DNA of 64,000 bases from the NCBI RefSeq assembly GCF_025639885.1, contig NZ_CP106738.1:2294001-2358000 (forward strand), written 5' to 3'. The notes under the pieces are model-generated. The model searched no databases. It was not told where the DNA came from and was given only the letters and a program-made list of their open reading frames with translations. This stretch comes from Roseovarius pelagicus. Lineage in GTDB: Bacteria; Pseudomonadota; Alphaproteobacteria; Rhodobacterales; Rhodobacteraceae. This document shows, in pieces, positions 18,009-26,372 of the stretch; position 1 is the first letter of the stretch, and every line of letters starts with the position of its first letter. Made by a program: the position numbers and the translations under genes.

Positions 18009-19301
18009 TCAGCCGCGCAGCAGGGCCATGTAAAATCCATCCATGCCACCCAGATCCGCCCAGTAATCCGGGCGCAGCCGCAGCCCGCCTTCTTCGGTGA
18101 TCCATGCGGGGTCAATGCCCGGACGGTTCAGCGCAGCGCGGTCGGCGCGCAGGTGCGGATGCCGTGCCAGCGCGTTTTCAACCTGACATTCGCCTTCGTC
18201 CGGCAGCAAAGAGCAGGTGCAGAACATCAACCGCCCGCCGGGTTTCAGCAGGGTGATGGCGTGGTCAAGCATCGCCTCTTGCAGCGCGATGAGATCACCG
18301 ATTTCGGCGCCGTCACGGGCATGTGGCAGATCGGCATGTCTGCGGATGGTGCCTGTCGCCGAACAGGGCGCATCCAGCAGGATCGCATCATACGGCCCGC
18401 CTTGATGCTCTAGCGCGTCGCCGGTGATGCAGGTGGCGTTGAGGCCGGTGCGCATCAGGTTCTGTTCCACGCGGGTCATGCGCTGCTCTGACAGGTCGAG
18501 AGCGGTCACGGTAGCGCCCGCCGCCGAGAGTTGCAGTGTCTTGCCTCCCGGTGCGGCACAGAGGTCCAGCACGGCCTCATTGGGTTGTGCGCTCAGAATT
18601 TGCGCTGGCAGGGCGGCGGCGGCATCCTGTACCCACCAGTCGCCGGTGTCGAAACCGGGCAGGGTGCTAACCTGTCCGGGCTGTGTCAGACGAACTGAAC
18701 CCGTGGGCAGCATCGTGCCGCCCGTTGCATCGGCCACCGACTGCGCGTTAGTGCGGGCAGTCAGGTCGAGTGGGGCACCGGCATAATGCGCGACCTCAAA
18801 GCCAGCCACAGCGGTGCTGCCATAGGCCTCGGCCAGAGGTGCGCGCAGCCATTTGGGCAGGTGCGGGACACGCAATGCGGCCCATGCGGCCGGGCCATCA
18901 GCCGCAATCTTGCGCAGGACCGCGTTAATCAGCCCCTTCAGTTTGCCATAGCGTTTATGCCCCGCGATCAGGTTCACCGCGTCATTCACGACACCATGGG
19001 CATCCCCCCCCATGCACAGTTCAACCGTGCCGAGCCGCAGGATGTTGGATACGTGCAGCGGCGGCGGCTTTCTCAGGTGCTTTTTCAGCAGCCTGTCGGC
19101 ACGTTCCAACCCGCGGAGGGTATCTGTCGCGAGCCGTTGGGCGCGCGCGCGATCGCCCGGTTCCAGCCGGTCCAGAGCGCCGCTGGCCAGCAATTCCGGC
19201 ATCAGGCGCCCCTCGCCCATGATCTGATCAAGCAGATAAACGGCATTGGCGCGTGCCGATGGCGGGCTGTCATTGCGTCGGGGGCGTGGTCCGGGGGGCA
19301 T
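18009..19301 (-). CDS. rsmB: 16S rRNA m5C967 methyltransferase RsmB
   Basis: RsmB methylates C967 of 16S rRNA using S-adenosylmethionine. The 430-residue protein has an N-terminal NusB-like helical domain (about 15-150) and a C-terminal Rossmann methyltransferase domain. Visible motifs are CAAPGGKTLQLS for SAM binding, LLDAPCSATG with one active-site Cys, and MFCTCSLLPDEGE with the catalytic Cys. The ATG at 19301 gives a normal length. The frame stays open far upstream into the divergent DUF1674 gene and the riboswitch, so those upstream codons are not used. Confidence 0.93.
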   Translation of the reverse strand: MPPGPRPRRNDSPPSARANAVYLLDQIMGEGRLMPELLASGALDRLEPGDRARAQRLATDTLRGLERADRLLKKHLRKPPPLHVSNILRLGTVELCMGGDAHGVVNDAVNLIAGHKRYGKLKGLINAVLRKIAADGPAAWAALRVPHLPKWLRAPLAEAYGSTAVAGFEVAHYAGAPLDLTARTNAQSVADATGGTMLPTGSVRLTQPGQVSTLPGFDTGDWWVQDAAAALPAQILSAQPNEAVLDLCAAPGGKTLQLSAAGATVTALDLSEQRMTRVEQNLMRTGLNATCITGDALEHQGGPYDAILLDAPCSATGTIRRHADLPHARDGAEIGDLIALQEAMLDHAITLLKPGGRLMFCTCSLLPDEGECQVENALARHPHLRADRAALNRPGIDPAWITEEGGLRLRPDYWADLGGMDGFYMALLRG

Positions 19302-19367
19302 TGCGTGTCCTTGCCGAGAGGTATCGGGCGCGTATATCAAGGGGGCGAGAGCAGCGAAAGGCCCACC

Positions 19368-19544
19368 ATGACCCAAGATAAACCTGATCTGCCGCCCGAG
19401 GCGCAGCGCGCGCTGGCCGAAGCGGAGGCACGCCGCAAGGCCGCAGGAGCGTCGGAATTGCCCAAGGAGCTGGGCGGGCGCAAGGGACCAGAGCCGGTGC
19501 GCTATGGCGATTGGGAGCGCAAGGGCATCGCCGTCGATTTCTGA
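19368..19544 (+). CDS. DUF1674 / SdhAF4-like succinate dehydrogenase assembly factor
   Basis: This 58-residue protein ends with PVRYGDWERKGIAVDF, the strongly conserved C-terminal signature of DUF1674. The family includes mitochondrial SDHAF4, which protects the flavinylated SdhA subunit during succinate dehydrogenase assembly. The N-terminal half is charged and Ala-rich and appears disordered. The start ATG at 19368 is preceded by GAAAGG. It is transcribed divergently from rsmB with 66 bases between them. The thiM riboswitch begins 46 bases after the stop. Confidence 0.85.
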   Translation: MTQDKPDLPPEAQRALAEAEARRKAAGASELPKELGGRKGPEPVRYGDWERKGIAVDF

Positions 19545-19590
19545 CGCCACAGCCGGACCTTGACGCGCCTGCCATGCTGGCGCAACTTGC

Positions 19591-19677
19591 CGCCACGACA
19601 GGGGCGCACGCGTTTCGCGGGCTGAGAAGTACCCTTTGAACCTGACCCGGATCATACTGGCGGAGGAAGTCGTGGGG
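19591..19677 (+). ncRNA. TPP (THI-box) riboswitch
   Basis: The conserved THI-box core is present: CTGAGA at 19622-19627, then TACCCTTTGAACCTGA, CCGGAT, ACTGGCGGAGG and GAAG. The P1 stem forms between CCACGAC (19593-19599) and GTCGTGG (19669-19675). Binding of thiamine pyrophosphate should repress the downstream thiM-thiE operon. Downstream, TCGCC (19718-19722) can pair with GGCGA (19730-19734), partly covering the thiM Shine-Dalgarno. This suggests control at translation initiation. Confidence 0.96.
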
Positions 19678-19736
19678 CATCTTACCCGTGTTTGCCGGAA
19701 CGGTCCCTGCCACACCTTCGCCACTCGGAGGCGACA

Positions 19737-20525
19737 ATGGACGACATCGGCACGTATCTGACAAAAATGCGCAGCACGGCACCATTGGTGCAGAATATTA
19801 CGAATTATGTGGCGATGAACATTATGGCGAATGTCATGCTGGCGGCGGGTGCCTCACCCGCCATGGTGCATGCGCGCGAAGAGGCCGGAGAATTTGCGGC
19901 GATTGCACAGGCGCTGAGCGTGAATATCGGCACGCTCGACCCCGAATGGGTCAGCGCCATGGAAGAGGCTGCAGGCGTCATGGCGGCTGCGGGCAAACCC
20001 TGGGTTCTGGACCCGGTCGCAATCGGGGCGACGACGTTGCGCCAGGACGCGGGTGCGCGGCTTCTGGCGCTGAAGCCAACAGTCATTCGCGGCAACGCGT
20101 CCGAGATTATGGCGCTGGCAGGGGCAGATGCTGCCGGTCGCGGCGCGGATGCAGCCGATGCAGTCAGCGCGGCAGAGGCCGCGGCGCGCGATCTGGCTGG
20201 ACGTACAGGGGGCGTGGCGGCTGTGACAGGTCCGGTTGATTACGTGACTGACGGTTCTGAGGGTTGGCGCATAGCCAATGGTGCGCCAGTCATGCCGCAA
20301 GTCACGGCGCTGGGCTGTTCGCTGACCGGGATCGTGGCCGCCTTTGCCGTGGATCAGCCTGCGCTGGCCGCGACGGTTGCGGCGCTGGCCTATTACGGGC
20401 TGGCCGGAGAGCAGGCTGTCGGGCTAAGCACAGGGCCGGGCAGCTTTCAGCCTGCCTTTCTCGATGCGCTGGCGGCAATGACGCCAGAGACCCTGACAGC
20501 GGGTGCCAGGGTGACACGGGCATGA
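19737..20525 (+). CDS. thiM: Hydroxyethylthiazole kinase
   Basis: ThiM phosphorylates 4-methyl-5-(2-hydroxyethyl)thiazole in thiamine salvage. The 262-residue protein shows the ribokinase-like family segments PLVQNITNYVAMN, GASPAMVHA, KPWVLDPVAIGAT, RGNASEIMALAG and TALGCSLTGIVAAF. The last contains the catalytic Cys region. The ATG at 19737 has GGAGG 5 bases upstream, and that SD lies inside the hairpin of the TPP riboswitch expression platform. The stop overlaps the thiE start as ATGA. Confidence 0.96.
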   Translation: MDDIGTYLTKMRSTAPLVQNITNYVAMNIMANVMLAAGASPAMVHAREEAGEFAAIAQALSVNIGTLDPEWVSAMEEAAGVMAAAGKPWVLDPVAIGATTLRQDAGARLLALKPTVIRGNASEIMALAGADAAGRGADAADAVSAAEAAARDLAGRTGGVAAVTGPVDYVTDGSEGWRIANGAPVMPQVTALGCSLTGIVAAFAVDQPALAATVAALAYYGLAGEQAVGLSTGPGSFQPAFLDALAAMTPETLTAGARVTRA

Positions 20526-21136
20526 TGAATGGCATCTATTTCGTCACGGATGCGGACGCGACAGAACCGGTTCACGCGCAGGCGCTGGCCGCTGCGCGTG
20601 CCGGGGTGCGCTGGATTCAGCTACGGGACAAAACCGCCGACAATGCGGCGATGATCGCGCTGGCGCGTGACCTGCGCCGTGTGCTGCGGCCTCTTGGAAC
20701 ACGGCTGATCGTCAATGATCGCATTGAGGTCGCTGTAGCGGCGCGGGCGGACGGGCTGCATATCGGTCAGAGCGATGGTGATCCGCAGGCGGCGCGAGCA
20801 CAGATCGGGCCGGATATGATTCTGGGTCTGTCTGTCGAAGATGCGAGTCAACTAGACTCTATTCCAGCGGGATGCGTCGATTATCTGGGTGTCGGGCCGA
20901 TCCGCGCATCAGCCAGCAAGGCCGACCATGCGGCCCCGATCGGGTTCGAGGGATTGCGTGCTGCGGTGGCGCAAACAGACCTGCCGGTGGTGGCGATCGG
21001 CGGTTTGGTTGCTGATGACGCTGCGGTCGTAAGGGGCGCAGGTGCATGTGGTATGGCGGTTGTATCGGCCATCTCTCGTGCGCCGAGCATGGCCGACGCT
21101 GCAGGGTCGCTGGTGGCAGCATGGAGGCAGGTATAA
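20522..21136 (+). CDS. thiE: Thiamine-phosphate synthase
   Basis: ThiE joins the thiazole phosphate and HMP pyrophosphate moieties to give thiamine phosphate. The 204-residue TIM-barrel protein shows IQLRDKTAD for pyrophosphate binding, LIVNDRIEVA, ADGLHIGQSDGD, DYLGVGPIRASASK and PVVAIGGL. It overlaps thiM by 4 bases, so the pair is co-translated under the TPP riboswitch. Together they fit thiazole salvage; thiC, thiD and thiG are not in the window. The following 180 bases to 21316 show no clear gene. Confidence 0.95.
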   Translation: MMNGIYFVTDADATEPVHAQALAAARAGVRWIQLRDKTADNAAMIALARDLRRVLRPLGTRLIVNDRIEVAVAARADGLHIGQSDGDPQAARAQIGPDMILGLSVEDASQLDSIPAGCVDYLGVGPIRASASKADHAAPIGFEGLRAAVAQTDLPVVAIGGLVADDAAVVRGAGACGMAVVSAISRAPSMADAAGSLVAAWRQV

Positions 21137-21316
21137 TCCCCATCGTCTCGCACGAACCGATCCGCCGGGTGGGAAATGGGCACGGGCCGACGCTGCATTT
21201 TACGGCGTCGTGGAACGAACCGGACTAATACGATCAGCCCGCAGCGAGGCCGGTTTACTTCTGGCCTGTGTTCATCGACGTTGTGCACGTAGCGGGCGAA
21301 TATAGAGGACAGACCC

Positions 21317-22453
21317 ATGACGACATTGCCCGATTTTCGGCTGGAAACGCATTTTGCCAAGTGGGAGTTCAATGCCCGCTATCATCTGACCGCCTCGGAC
21401 GCCGAGAGCATCACGCTGAGCGAACTACTGGCGATGGCAGAGCCTGAAGATCGCGCTGATTTCGAAAATATGTGGCTCGGTTACACCGAAACTTGGGGCG
21501 CGCCCGATTTGCGGGCCGAAATTGCGGGTACATTTGCCGGGCGCAATGCGGATGACATCCTGTGTTTCGCTGGGGCGAGTGAGGGGATTTTTGCGGCTAA
21601 TACGGTCCTGCTGGAAAAGGATGATCACGCCATCGTGGTCACGCCGAACTATCAGTCGCACGAGACGATGCCGCTGGCGATTTGTGACGCGACAGGTGTG
21701 CCGCTGGACCCCGCCGACAACTGGTCGCTGGATATTGACCGCGTGCGCGATGCGATCCGACCCAATACCCGGCTGGTTACGATCAATTTTCCGCATAATC
21801 CCACAGGGGCGATCCTGCCGTTGGACCGCTATCGGGCGCTGATTGAGCTGTGTCGCAAACATGGCATCTGGATCCTGCATGATGAGATTTTTCATGGGCT
21901 GGGGCCGAGCGGGGCGACACATCTGCCGTTTGTTGCGGATGAGTATGAGCGCGGTCTGTCGCTGGGGGTGATGTCGAAGTCCTACGGGTTGCCGGGGCTG
22001 CGCATTGGCTGGATCGCCTGTCAGGACCACGAAGTTCTGGCGCGGATGGAGCGGCTAAAGCACTATCTGTCGATCTGTAATTCGGGTCCAAGTGAACGAT
22101 TGGCGCGCATCGCGTTAACGGTTCGCGACCAGTTACTGGCGCGCAACTGCGCCATCGTGGACGAGAACCTGCCAAAGTGGGAGGCGTTCTTTGCCCGCTA
22201 TCCGGATCTGTTCGAGTTTACCCGCCCGGACGGGTCCTGCATGGGATATCCGCGCTATCTGGGGGCCGACGGGGTCGAGGCATTTGCGCGATCATTGGTC
22301 GAAGATAGCGGTGTTCTGGTGTTACCCAGCACGATCTACCGCTCTGACTTGGGCGCGACGCCAGATGATCGTTTCCGCATCGGGTTCGGCCGGACCGGGC
22401 TGGACGACGGACTGGCGGCGCTGGAGGCGCATATAAAGCGGAACCGACAGTAG
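21317..22453 (+). CDS. PLP-dependent class I/II aminotransferase
   Basis: This 378-residue fold-type I enzyme shows the family landmarks. These are TINFPHNPTGA, ILHDEIFHG with the pyridine-nitrogen Asp, SKSYGLPGLRIGW with the Schiff-base Lys, and RIGFGR near the end with the carboxylate-binding Arg. Substrate specificity cannot be read. The neighbours (thiE upstream, a small secreted protein downstream) give no pathway. It resembles uncharacterised aminotransferases of the capreomycidine synthase/aspartate-aminotransferase-like type. A likely SD, GAGGA, precedes the ATG. Confidence 0.85.
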   Translation: MTTLPDFRLETHFAKWEFNARYHLTASDAESITLSELLAMAEPEDRADFENMWLGYTETWGAPDLRAEIAGTFAGRNADDILCFAGASEGIFAANTVLLEKDDHAIVVTPNYQSHETMPLAICDATGVPLDPADNWSLDIDRVRDAIRPNTRLVTINFPHNPTGAILPLDRYRALIELCRKHGIWILHDEIFHGLGPSGATHLPFVADEYERGLSLGVMSKSYGLPGLRIGWIACQDHEVLARMERLKHYLSICNSGPSERLARIALTVRDQLLARNCAIVDENLPKWEAFFARYPDLFEFTRPDGSCMGYPRYLGADGVEAFARSLVEDSGVLVLPSTIYRSDLGATPDDRFRIGFGRTGLDDGLAALEAHIKRNRQ

Positions 22454-22593
22454 CGCGGCCACGGCGCGTCTGGCGGCCAGCGCACGACTGCATATTTTGT
22501 AGTCATTTTTCTGCTAAATGATCTTCTTTTCAGATGCGAGATTAGATATGGCTTCAACCTATGGATGCTAATCCGTTTGGAAAAATGAATACA

Positions 22594-22609
22594 CTGTACA
22601 GAGTATAAT
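22594..22609 (+). promoter_or_regulatory. Promoter -10 box with adjacent palindrome
   Basis: A consensus TATAAT lies at 22604-22609, 24 bases before the ATG at 22634. The 8-base palindrome CTGTACAG (22594-22601) sits directly upstream, where a repressor could block RNA polymerase. The -35 region is poor. The surroundings from 22490 to 22625 are clearly AT-rich compared with the rest of the window. Confidence 0.5.
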
Positions 22610-22633
22610 CTGTTGGCGTTAAAGGAAATTTGT

Positions 22634-23038
22634 ATGTCTTACTTAGTCAAATCCGTAATTGCGACCTGTGCAACTCTTCTTTTGGTACAGATGGTTCACG
22701 CAGAGGGTTTGCCAAGAAAGAAAGGCTATGTTTCAGCGCAAGATCAGCATCGGGCGATCGTTGATTGCAAGTATCAGCTTGGCTCGCCCGGTCGGGCCAA
22801 GATGGAAGTGGTCTATGTCGCGTCCCCATGGGGCGGTGACAGCGTGTTTCGTATCCTGCCTGACCGGAATGTAAGTTCGGCAGATGCCGCATGGATCAAT
22901 GCGTGCGCCGACGAGAAACTGGGCCGCAGCAGCGCGCCGGTGGGGGCGCAGCCCGGACAGGGATCAGGCGGGAAATGCCCAAAGAATGCGCCGGTCATTT
23001 ATGGTGGCGGGACCTATTGCATCGGATCGTACCGCTAG
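22634..23038 (+). CDS. Small secreted hypothetical protein with cysteines
   Basis: This 134-residue protein is not recognised. The ATG at 22634 has AAAGGA 8 bases upstream and gives a signal peptide, with cleavage likely after VHA near residue 23. The mature part contains four cysteines (VDCKYQL, NACADEK, GGKCPKN, TYCIGSYR), consistent with two disulfides. A Gly/Gln-rich linker (VGAQPGQGSGG) separates the last pair. The AT-rich upstream region and its own promoter suggest an independent, possibly acquired unit. The next gene is convergent and ends 61 bases downstream. Confidence 0.7.
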   Translation: MSYLVKSVIATCATLLLVQMVHAEGLPRKKGYVSAQDQHRAIVDCKYQLGSPGRAKMEVVYVASPWGGDSVFRILPDRNVSSADAAWINACADEKLGRSSAPVGAQPGQGSGGKCPKNAPVIYGGGTYCIGSYR

Positions 23039-23099
23039 GCGCGGCCTATTACGGGCTGTCGCCGAACAGAGGCCCGTTTTCCGTATGGCGCGCATGAAA

Positions 23100-24080
23100 C
23101 TAATCAATGTTTCGTATCACGTCCGAAAATTTATCCCCTTCTTCCGCGTTCTGTGCGCGAGGGGTGATCAGGGCGTCGCGTTGTCGGTCCTCTAGGGGGC
23201 CGTCACCTGCCAATAGGCCCAGCTCATCGATGAATGCGGGCAGACGGCCGGACAGCACGATGCGCCGGTCCATTGGCAGGTCGGGATTGACCGTTTTTGC
23301 CAACGCGTAGACCACTGTGGTGCAATTCGCGGTGAGGGTGTTGTAGAATTCGGGGCGCGCCTCTAGCCGTTGGGCGAGCGTTACGTAAGCCATGAAGAAA
23401 TCGCGCCGTTGCTGCGGTGTCAGGTCGATGGGATACAGGCTGACCTGTTCCTTCCGGTGGTTGGTACGCAGCTTGACGATATCGCGCTCGGTGGCTGCAA
23501 TCAGGACCAGTTCAAACTGGTGGAAAAACCCGCCGATTTCGCTGAACACTTCGTCTGCCTCGCGGCGGATCTCGACGGAAAAGACGACGTGCTGACCATC
23601 TGAGAAGCCGAAGCTGACCAATAGATGCGCGATGTCTGGATTGTCCCAGACCGACGTCAGCATGTCGACGGTCTGCAACTGTTCAAGGTCATACCGGGTC
23701 GTGATCCAGCGTTCCCGTGCGGTGTCGCGGGTGATCCAGTCGAAATCACGCACGTCATGCAGGGTCAGGTGGTCGCCTGACACGTCGGCGCGCACGCCGC
23801 GCGCCACGTCGGGTGCCCAGTCGCGATCATGGCGCGGGACGATTGTCTGATACCACCCGGCCACTGCCAGCGCGGCAATAGCGAGCGCTGCCCAGCCGAG
23901 GGGTCGGGCACGCCTTCGTGCCAAGACGGCGACCACGAGCGCCATGACGAGTGCCGCGAGGGCGGCCAGCCGCAGCGCGCCGGTCAGATGCAGCCAGAGT
24001 GCCGTGCCGGCCCATGCCGTGCCGAAAAGCGCGAGCAGGGCGAAGATGGTAGAACCGACAATGCGAAAAATCCGGGCCAT
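23100..24080 (-). CDS. DUF4105 membrane protein
   Basis: This 326-residue protein has about three N-terminal hydrophobic segments (residues about 5-85), then a soluble domain of the DUF4105 (Lnb N-terminal-like) type. The central HDRDWAPDVARG, SFGFSDGQHVVFSVEIRREADE and LTANCTTVVYALAK segments are typical. The last holds the conserved Cys of a probable papain-like (cysteine peptidase-like) fold. Lnb proteins are apolipoprotein N-acyltransferases in Gram-positives. A role here is unproven, and the active site faces the periplasm if the topology is as predicted. The start at 24080 is preferred because AGGA lies 8 bases upstream. It follows dapB by 22 bases on the same strand. Confidence 0.8.
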   Translation of the reverse strand: MARIFRIVGSTIFALLALFGTAWAGTALWLHLTGALRLAALAALVMALVVAVLARRRARPLGWAALAIAALAVAGWYQTIVPRHDRDWAPDVARGVRADVSGDHLTLHDVRDFDWITRDTARERWITTRYDLEQLQTVDMLTSVWDNPDIAHLLVSFGFSDGQHVVFSVEIRREADEVFSEIGGFFHQFELVLIAATERDIVKLRTNHRKEQVSLYPIDLTPQQRRDFFMAYVTLAQRLEARPEFYNTLTANCTTVVYALAKTVNPDLPMDRRIVLSGRLPAFIDELGLLAGDGPLEDRQRDALITPRAQNAEEGDKFSDVIRNID

Positions 24081-24102
24081 TGTGACCATCCTGAATGGTG
24101 AA

Positions 24103-24922
24103 CTAACCGCCATTCAAACCCAACACGTCCAGCATGTCGTATTCGCCGGGCTGGCGGCCCTGACCCCAGAGCGCGGCCTTGAGCGCGCCGCGCGCGAACA
24201 CCGCGCGATCAGAGGCGACGTGGCGCAGGATGATACGTTCGCCAGTCGCGGCAAACATCACGTCATGTTCACCGATGATGTCACCGCCGCGAATGGCGGA
24301 AAACCCGATATCGCCACGGCGGCGCTTGCCAGTGATTCCGTCACGGGCGCGGTCCGACGTGGTGTCGAGTGATACACCTCGCCCCTCGGCGGCGGCCTCG
24401 CCCAGCATCAAGGCAGTGCCGGAGGGGGCGTCGACCTTCTGATTATGATGCGCTTCGATGATTTCGATGTCGTAATCGTCGTCCAATGCGGCCGCGACCT
24501 GCCGTGTCAGCTGGGTCAGCAGGTTCACGCCAAGGCTCATGTTGCCAGCCCGCACGATCACCGCATGACGCGCGGCGGCCTTGATCCGGGTCAGATCTGC
24601 GGTATCGAGCCCGGTGGTGCCGATGACATGCACCGCGCGGGCCTGTGCCGCGAGATCGGCAAACCCCACCGTGGCGGCAGGCGCGGTAAAATCGACGATA
24701 GCCTGTGCGCGGGCGAAAGCCTCTAGCGGGTCGTCGGTGACCATCACGCCGGTTTCGGCCCCGCCCATGGCGCGACCTACGTCCTGACCGACCCAGTCGT
24801 GACCGGGACGTTCCAGAGCGGCTGTAAGGTGCGCGCGCGGGCTGTCGTTGATCGTGCGAGATCAGCATCTGGCCCATCCGGCCCGATGCACCGGTCACGA
24901 CAATTCCTGGTCCCTGAGGCAT
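24103..24922 (-). pseudogene. dapB: dapB, 4-hydroxy-tetrahydrodipicolinate reductase, frameshifted
   Basis: DapB reduces the cyclic intermediate of the diaminopimelate/lysine pathway. The N-terminal nucleotide-binding motif [14 protein letters not shown] reads from 24922. Directly after it the frame breaks. The expected [20 protein letters not shown] and everything to the stop at 24103 continue in the +1 frame, including [15 protein letters not shown] and [16 protein letters not shown], the last with catalytic His and Lys. The locus is 820 bases, one over a multiple of three. Deleting one A near 24859 restores a 272-residue protein. The rest is undamaged, so a recent mutation or a sequence error is likely. 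Confidence 0.93.
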
Positions 24923-25040
24923 GATGCGGTCTCCTTTGGTTTAGCGGTATCCTTAACGCGGCAGGGGGCGGGCCGACAATCGCTGAGTTCAGTAGGAGCG
25001 CCCGGTGGTGCGGGTGCGTCGCGCAGATTGAGAGAAAGGA

Positions 25041-25057
25041 TGAGGGGCGCTGCCCCT
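25041..25057. repeat. Perfect GC-rich hairpin in the dapB/rbfA divergent gap
   Basis: GAGGGGC (25041-25047) and GCCCCTC (25051-25057) form a perfect 7-bp stem with a GCT loop. CCCCGGGATATTTTCGGCAA follows a few bases later. This arrangement of a G/C hairpin followed by a CCCGGGATATTT element recalls short dispersed intergenic elements I associate with Rhodobacteraceae. That link is from memory and was not checked. The rest of the 249-base gap holds no visible gene. Confidence 0.45.
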
Positions 25058-25171
25058 CAAACACCCCGGGATATTTTCGGCAAGAAGAAGCACCGGGGTT
25101 AATTGTAGAGGTCGGTGGTGTCTGGTGAAGATTACTTGGCAAATCAGCCCGGAGCCCTTAGATGCAGGGGC

Positions 25172-25567
25172 ATGGCAAAGAACAAGTTTCATGATGGGCC
25201 CGGACCGTCGCAACGGCAGCTGCGTGTGGGTGAACTGATCCGCCGGACGTTGTCCGAGGTGTTGGCGCGCGGCGATGTTCACGACCCTGAGCTGAACCGA
25301 TTGTCGGTAACCGTGGGCGAGGTCCGCACGTCGCCTGACCTGAAAATCGCGACCGCCTATGTGCTGCCGCTCGGCGGCAGGGGGCAGGACGAGATCGTGG
25401 AACTGCTGGCGCGCAACAAGGGCGAGCTGCGGCGGATGATCGGCAAGAAGCTGGCGTTGAAATACGCGCCTGACCTGCGGTTTCGTCTGGATACCACCTT
25501 TGATCAGATGGACGAGGCGCGACGCCTGTTTGCACAAGACGCTGTGCGGCGCGATCTGGACGAGTGA
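25172..25567 (+). CDS. rbfA: Ribosome-binding factor A
   Basis: RbfA is a KH-fold factor that matures the 30S subunit and the 5' end of 16S rRNA. The 131-residue protein shows [19 protein letters not shown] near the N-terminus, [20 protein letters not shown] in the core and [14 protein letters not shown] at the C-terminus. The ATG at 25172 gives the standard start MAKNKF. Its GGGG-containing SD is unusually close, about 1 base away. The stop overlaps the following gene as GTGA. Confidence 0.95.
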   Translation: MAKNKFHDGPGPSQRQLRVGELIRRTLSEVLARGDVHDPELNRLSVTVGEVRTSPDLKIATAYVLPLGGRGQDEIVELLARNKGELRRMIGKKLALKYAPDLRFRLDTTFDQMDEARRLFAQDAVRRDLDE

Positions 25568-26304
25568 ACATCCTGCGCTGGATTTTGGCGGCTGCGGTGC
25601 TGTTTCCAGTGCCGTTGGTGGCCGCTGATTGCCGTCATGTGAATTTCGATGGTGTGGAATATGCGATCTGCGAAGTCGATATGACGACAGAGCGGTTACA
25701 GCTTTTTCTGACCGATATGGCAGGCGCGCCGCTGGGCAGTTTCGATAATGTCGATGCGTTGCTGGCACCGGCCGGTGCGCAACTGGGGTTCGCGATGAAT
25801 GCGGGCATGTATCATTCGGATCGCAGCCCTGTAGGATTGTATATCGAGGATGGCGCAGAGCGCGCGAAGGTGGTCACCCGTGACGGGCCGGGTAATTTTG
25901 GCCTGCTGCCGAATGGGGTGTTTTGTGTACGGCAAGGCCGGGCTGACGTGATCGAAACGCGCCGCTATGTCCGCGAGGCGCCGGACTGTACACATGCCAG
26001 TCAATCGGGTCCGATGCTGGTGATTGACGGGCAACTGCACCCGCGATTCCTGAAAGAGAGTGACAGTCTATATGTGCGGAACGGGGTTGGAACATCGGCG
26101 GACGGAACGCGAGCGGTTTTTGCCATATCGCAGGCTCCGGTGAATTTTCATGCCTTTGGGCGGCTGTTTCGTGATCACCTGAAACTGCCTCAGGCGCTGT
26201 ATTTCGACGGCAACATTTCGCGGCTCTATGCGCCGGATCTGGGCCGTCACGACATCGGGTTTCCGATGGGGCCAATCGTGGGGACAGTTGTGCCCGGTGA
26301 GTGA
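25564..26304 (+). CDS. Secreted phosphodiester glycosidase (NAGPA/DUF2233) domain protein
   Basis: This 246-residue protein starts at a GTG overlapping the rbfA stop. It has a signal peptide ending near VAADC. The body matches the NAGPA-like DUF2233 family: [53 protein letters not shown] and [15 protein letters not shown]. Four Cys (DCRHVNF, AICEVD, VFCVRQ, PDCTHAS) suggest periplasmic disulfides. Family members cleave sugar phosphodiesters, but the natural substrate in this group is not known. Its place between rbfA and truB is by genome order and does not imply a ribosomal role. Confidence 0.85.
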   Translation: MNILRWILAAAVLFPVPLVAADCRHVNFDGVEYAICEVDMTTERLQLFLTDMAGAPLGSFDNVDALLAPAGAQLGFAMNAGMYHSDRSPVGLYIEDGAERAKVVTRDGPGNFGLLPNGVFCVRQGRADVIETRRYVREAPDCTHASQSGPMLVIDGQLHPRFLKESDSLYVRNGVGTSADGTRAVFAISQAPVNFHAFGRLFRDHLKLPQALYFDGNISRLYAPDLGRHDIGFPMGPIVGTVVPGE

Positions 26305-26372
26305 TGCGATTGACAGGGTTCATGGCGTGGGATAGCCCGCCAGCCTCTGGCACACGGCGAAAGGGCGGCATG

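Noticed and set aside
18786..19367. Long plus-strand extension upstream of the DUF1674 start
   Set aside because: This stretch is antisense to rsmB; only the last 58 codons from 19368 match a family.
19302..19724. Minus-strand N-terminal extension of RsmB across the DUF1674 gene and riboswitch
   Set aside because: RsmB of normal length starts at 19301; the extension overlaps a conserved gene and a structured RNA on the other strand.
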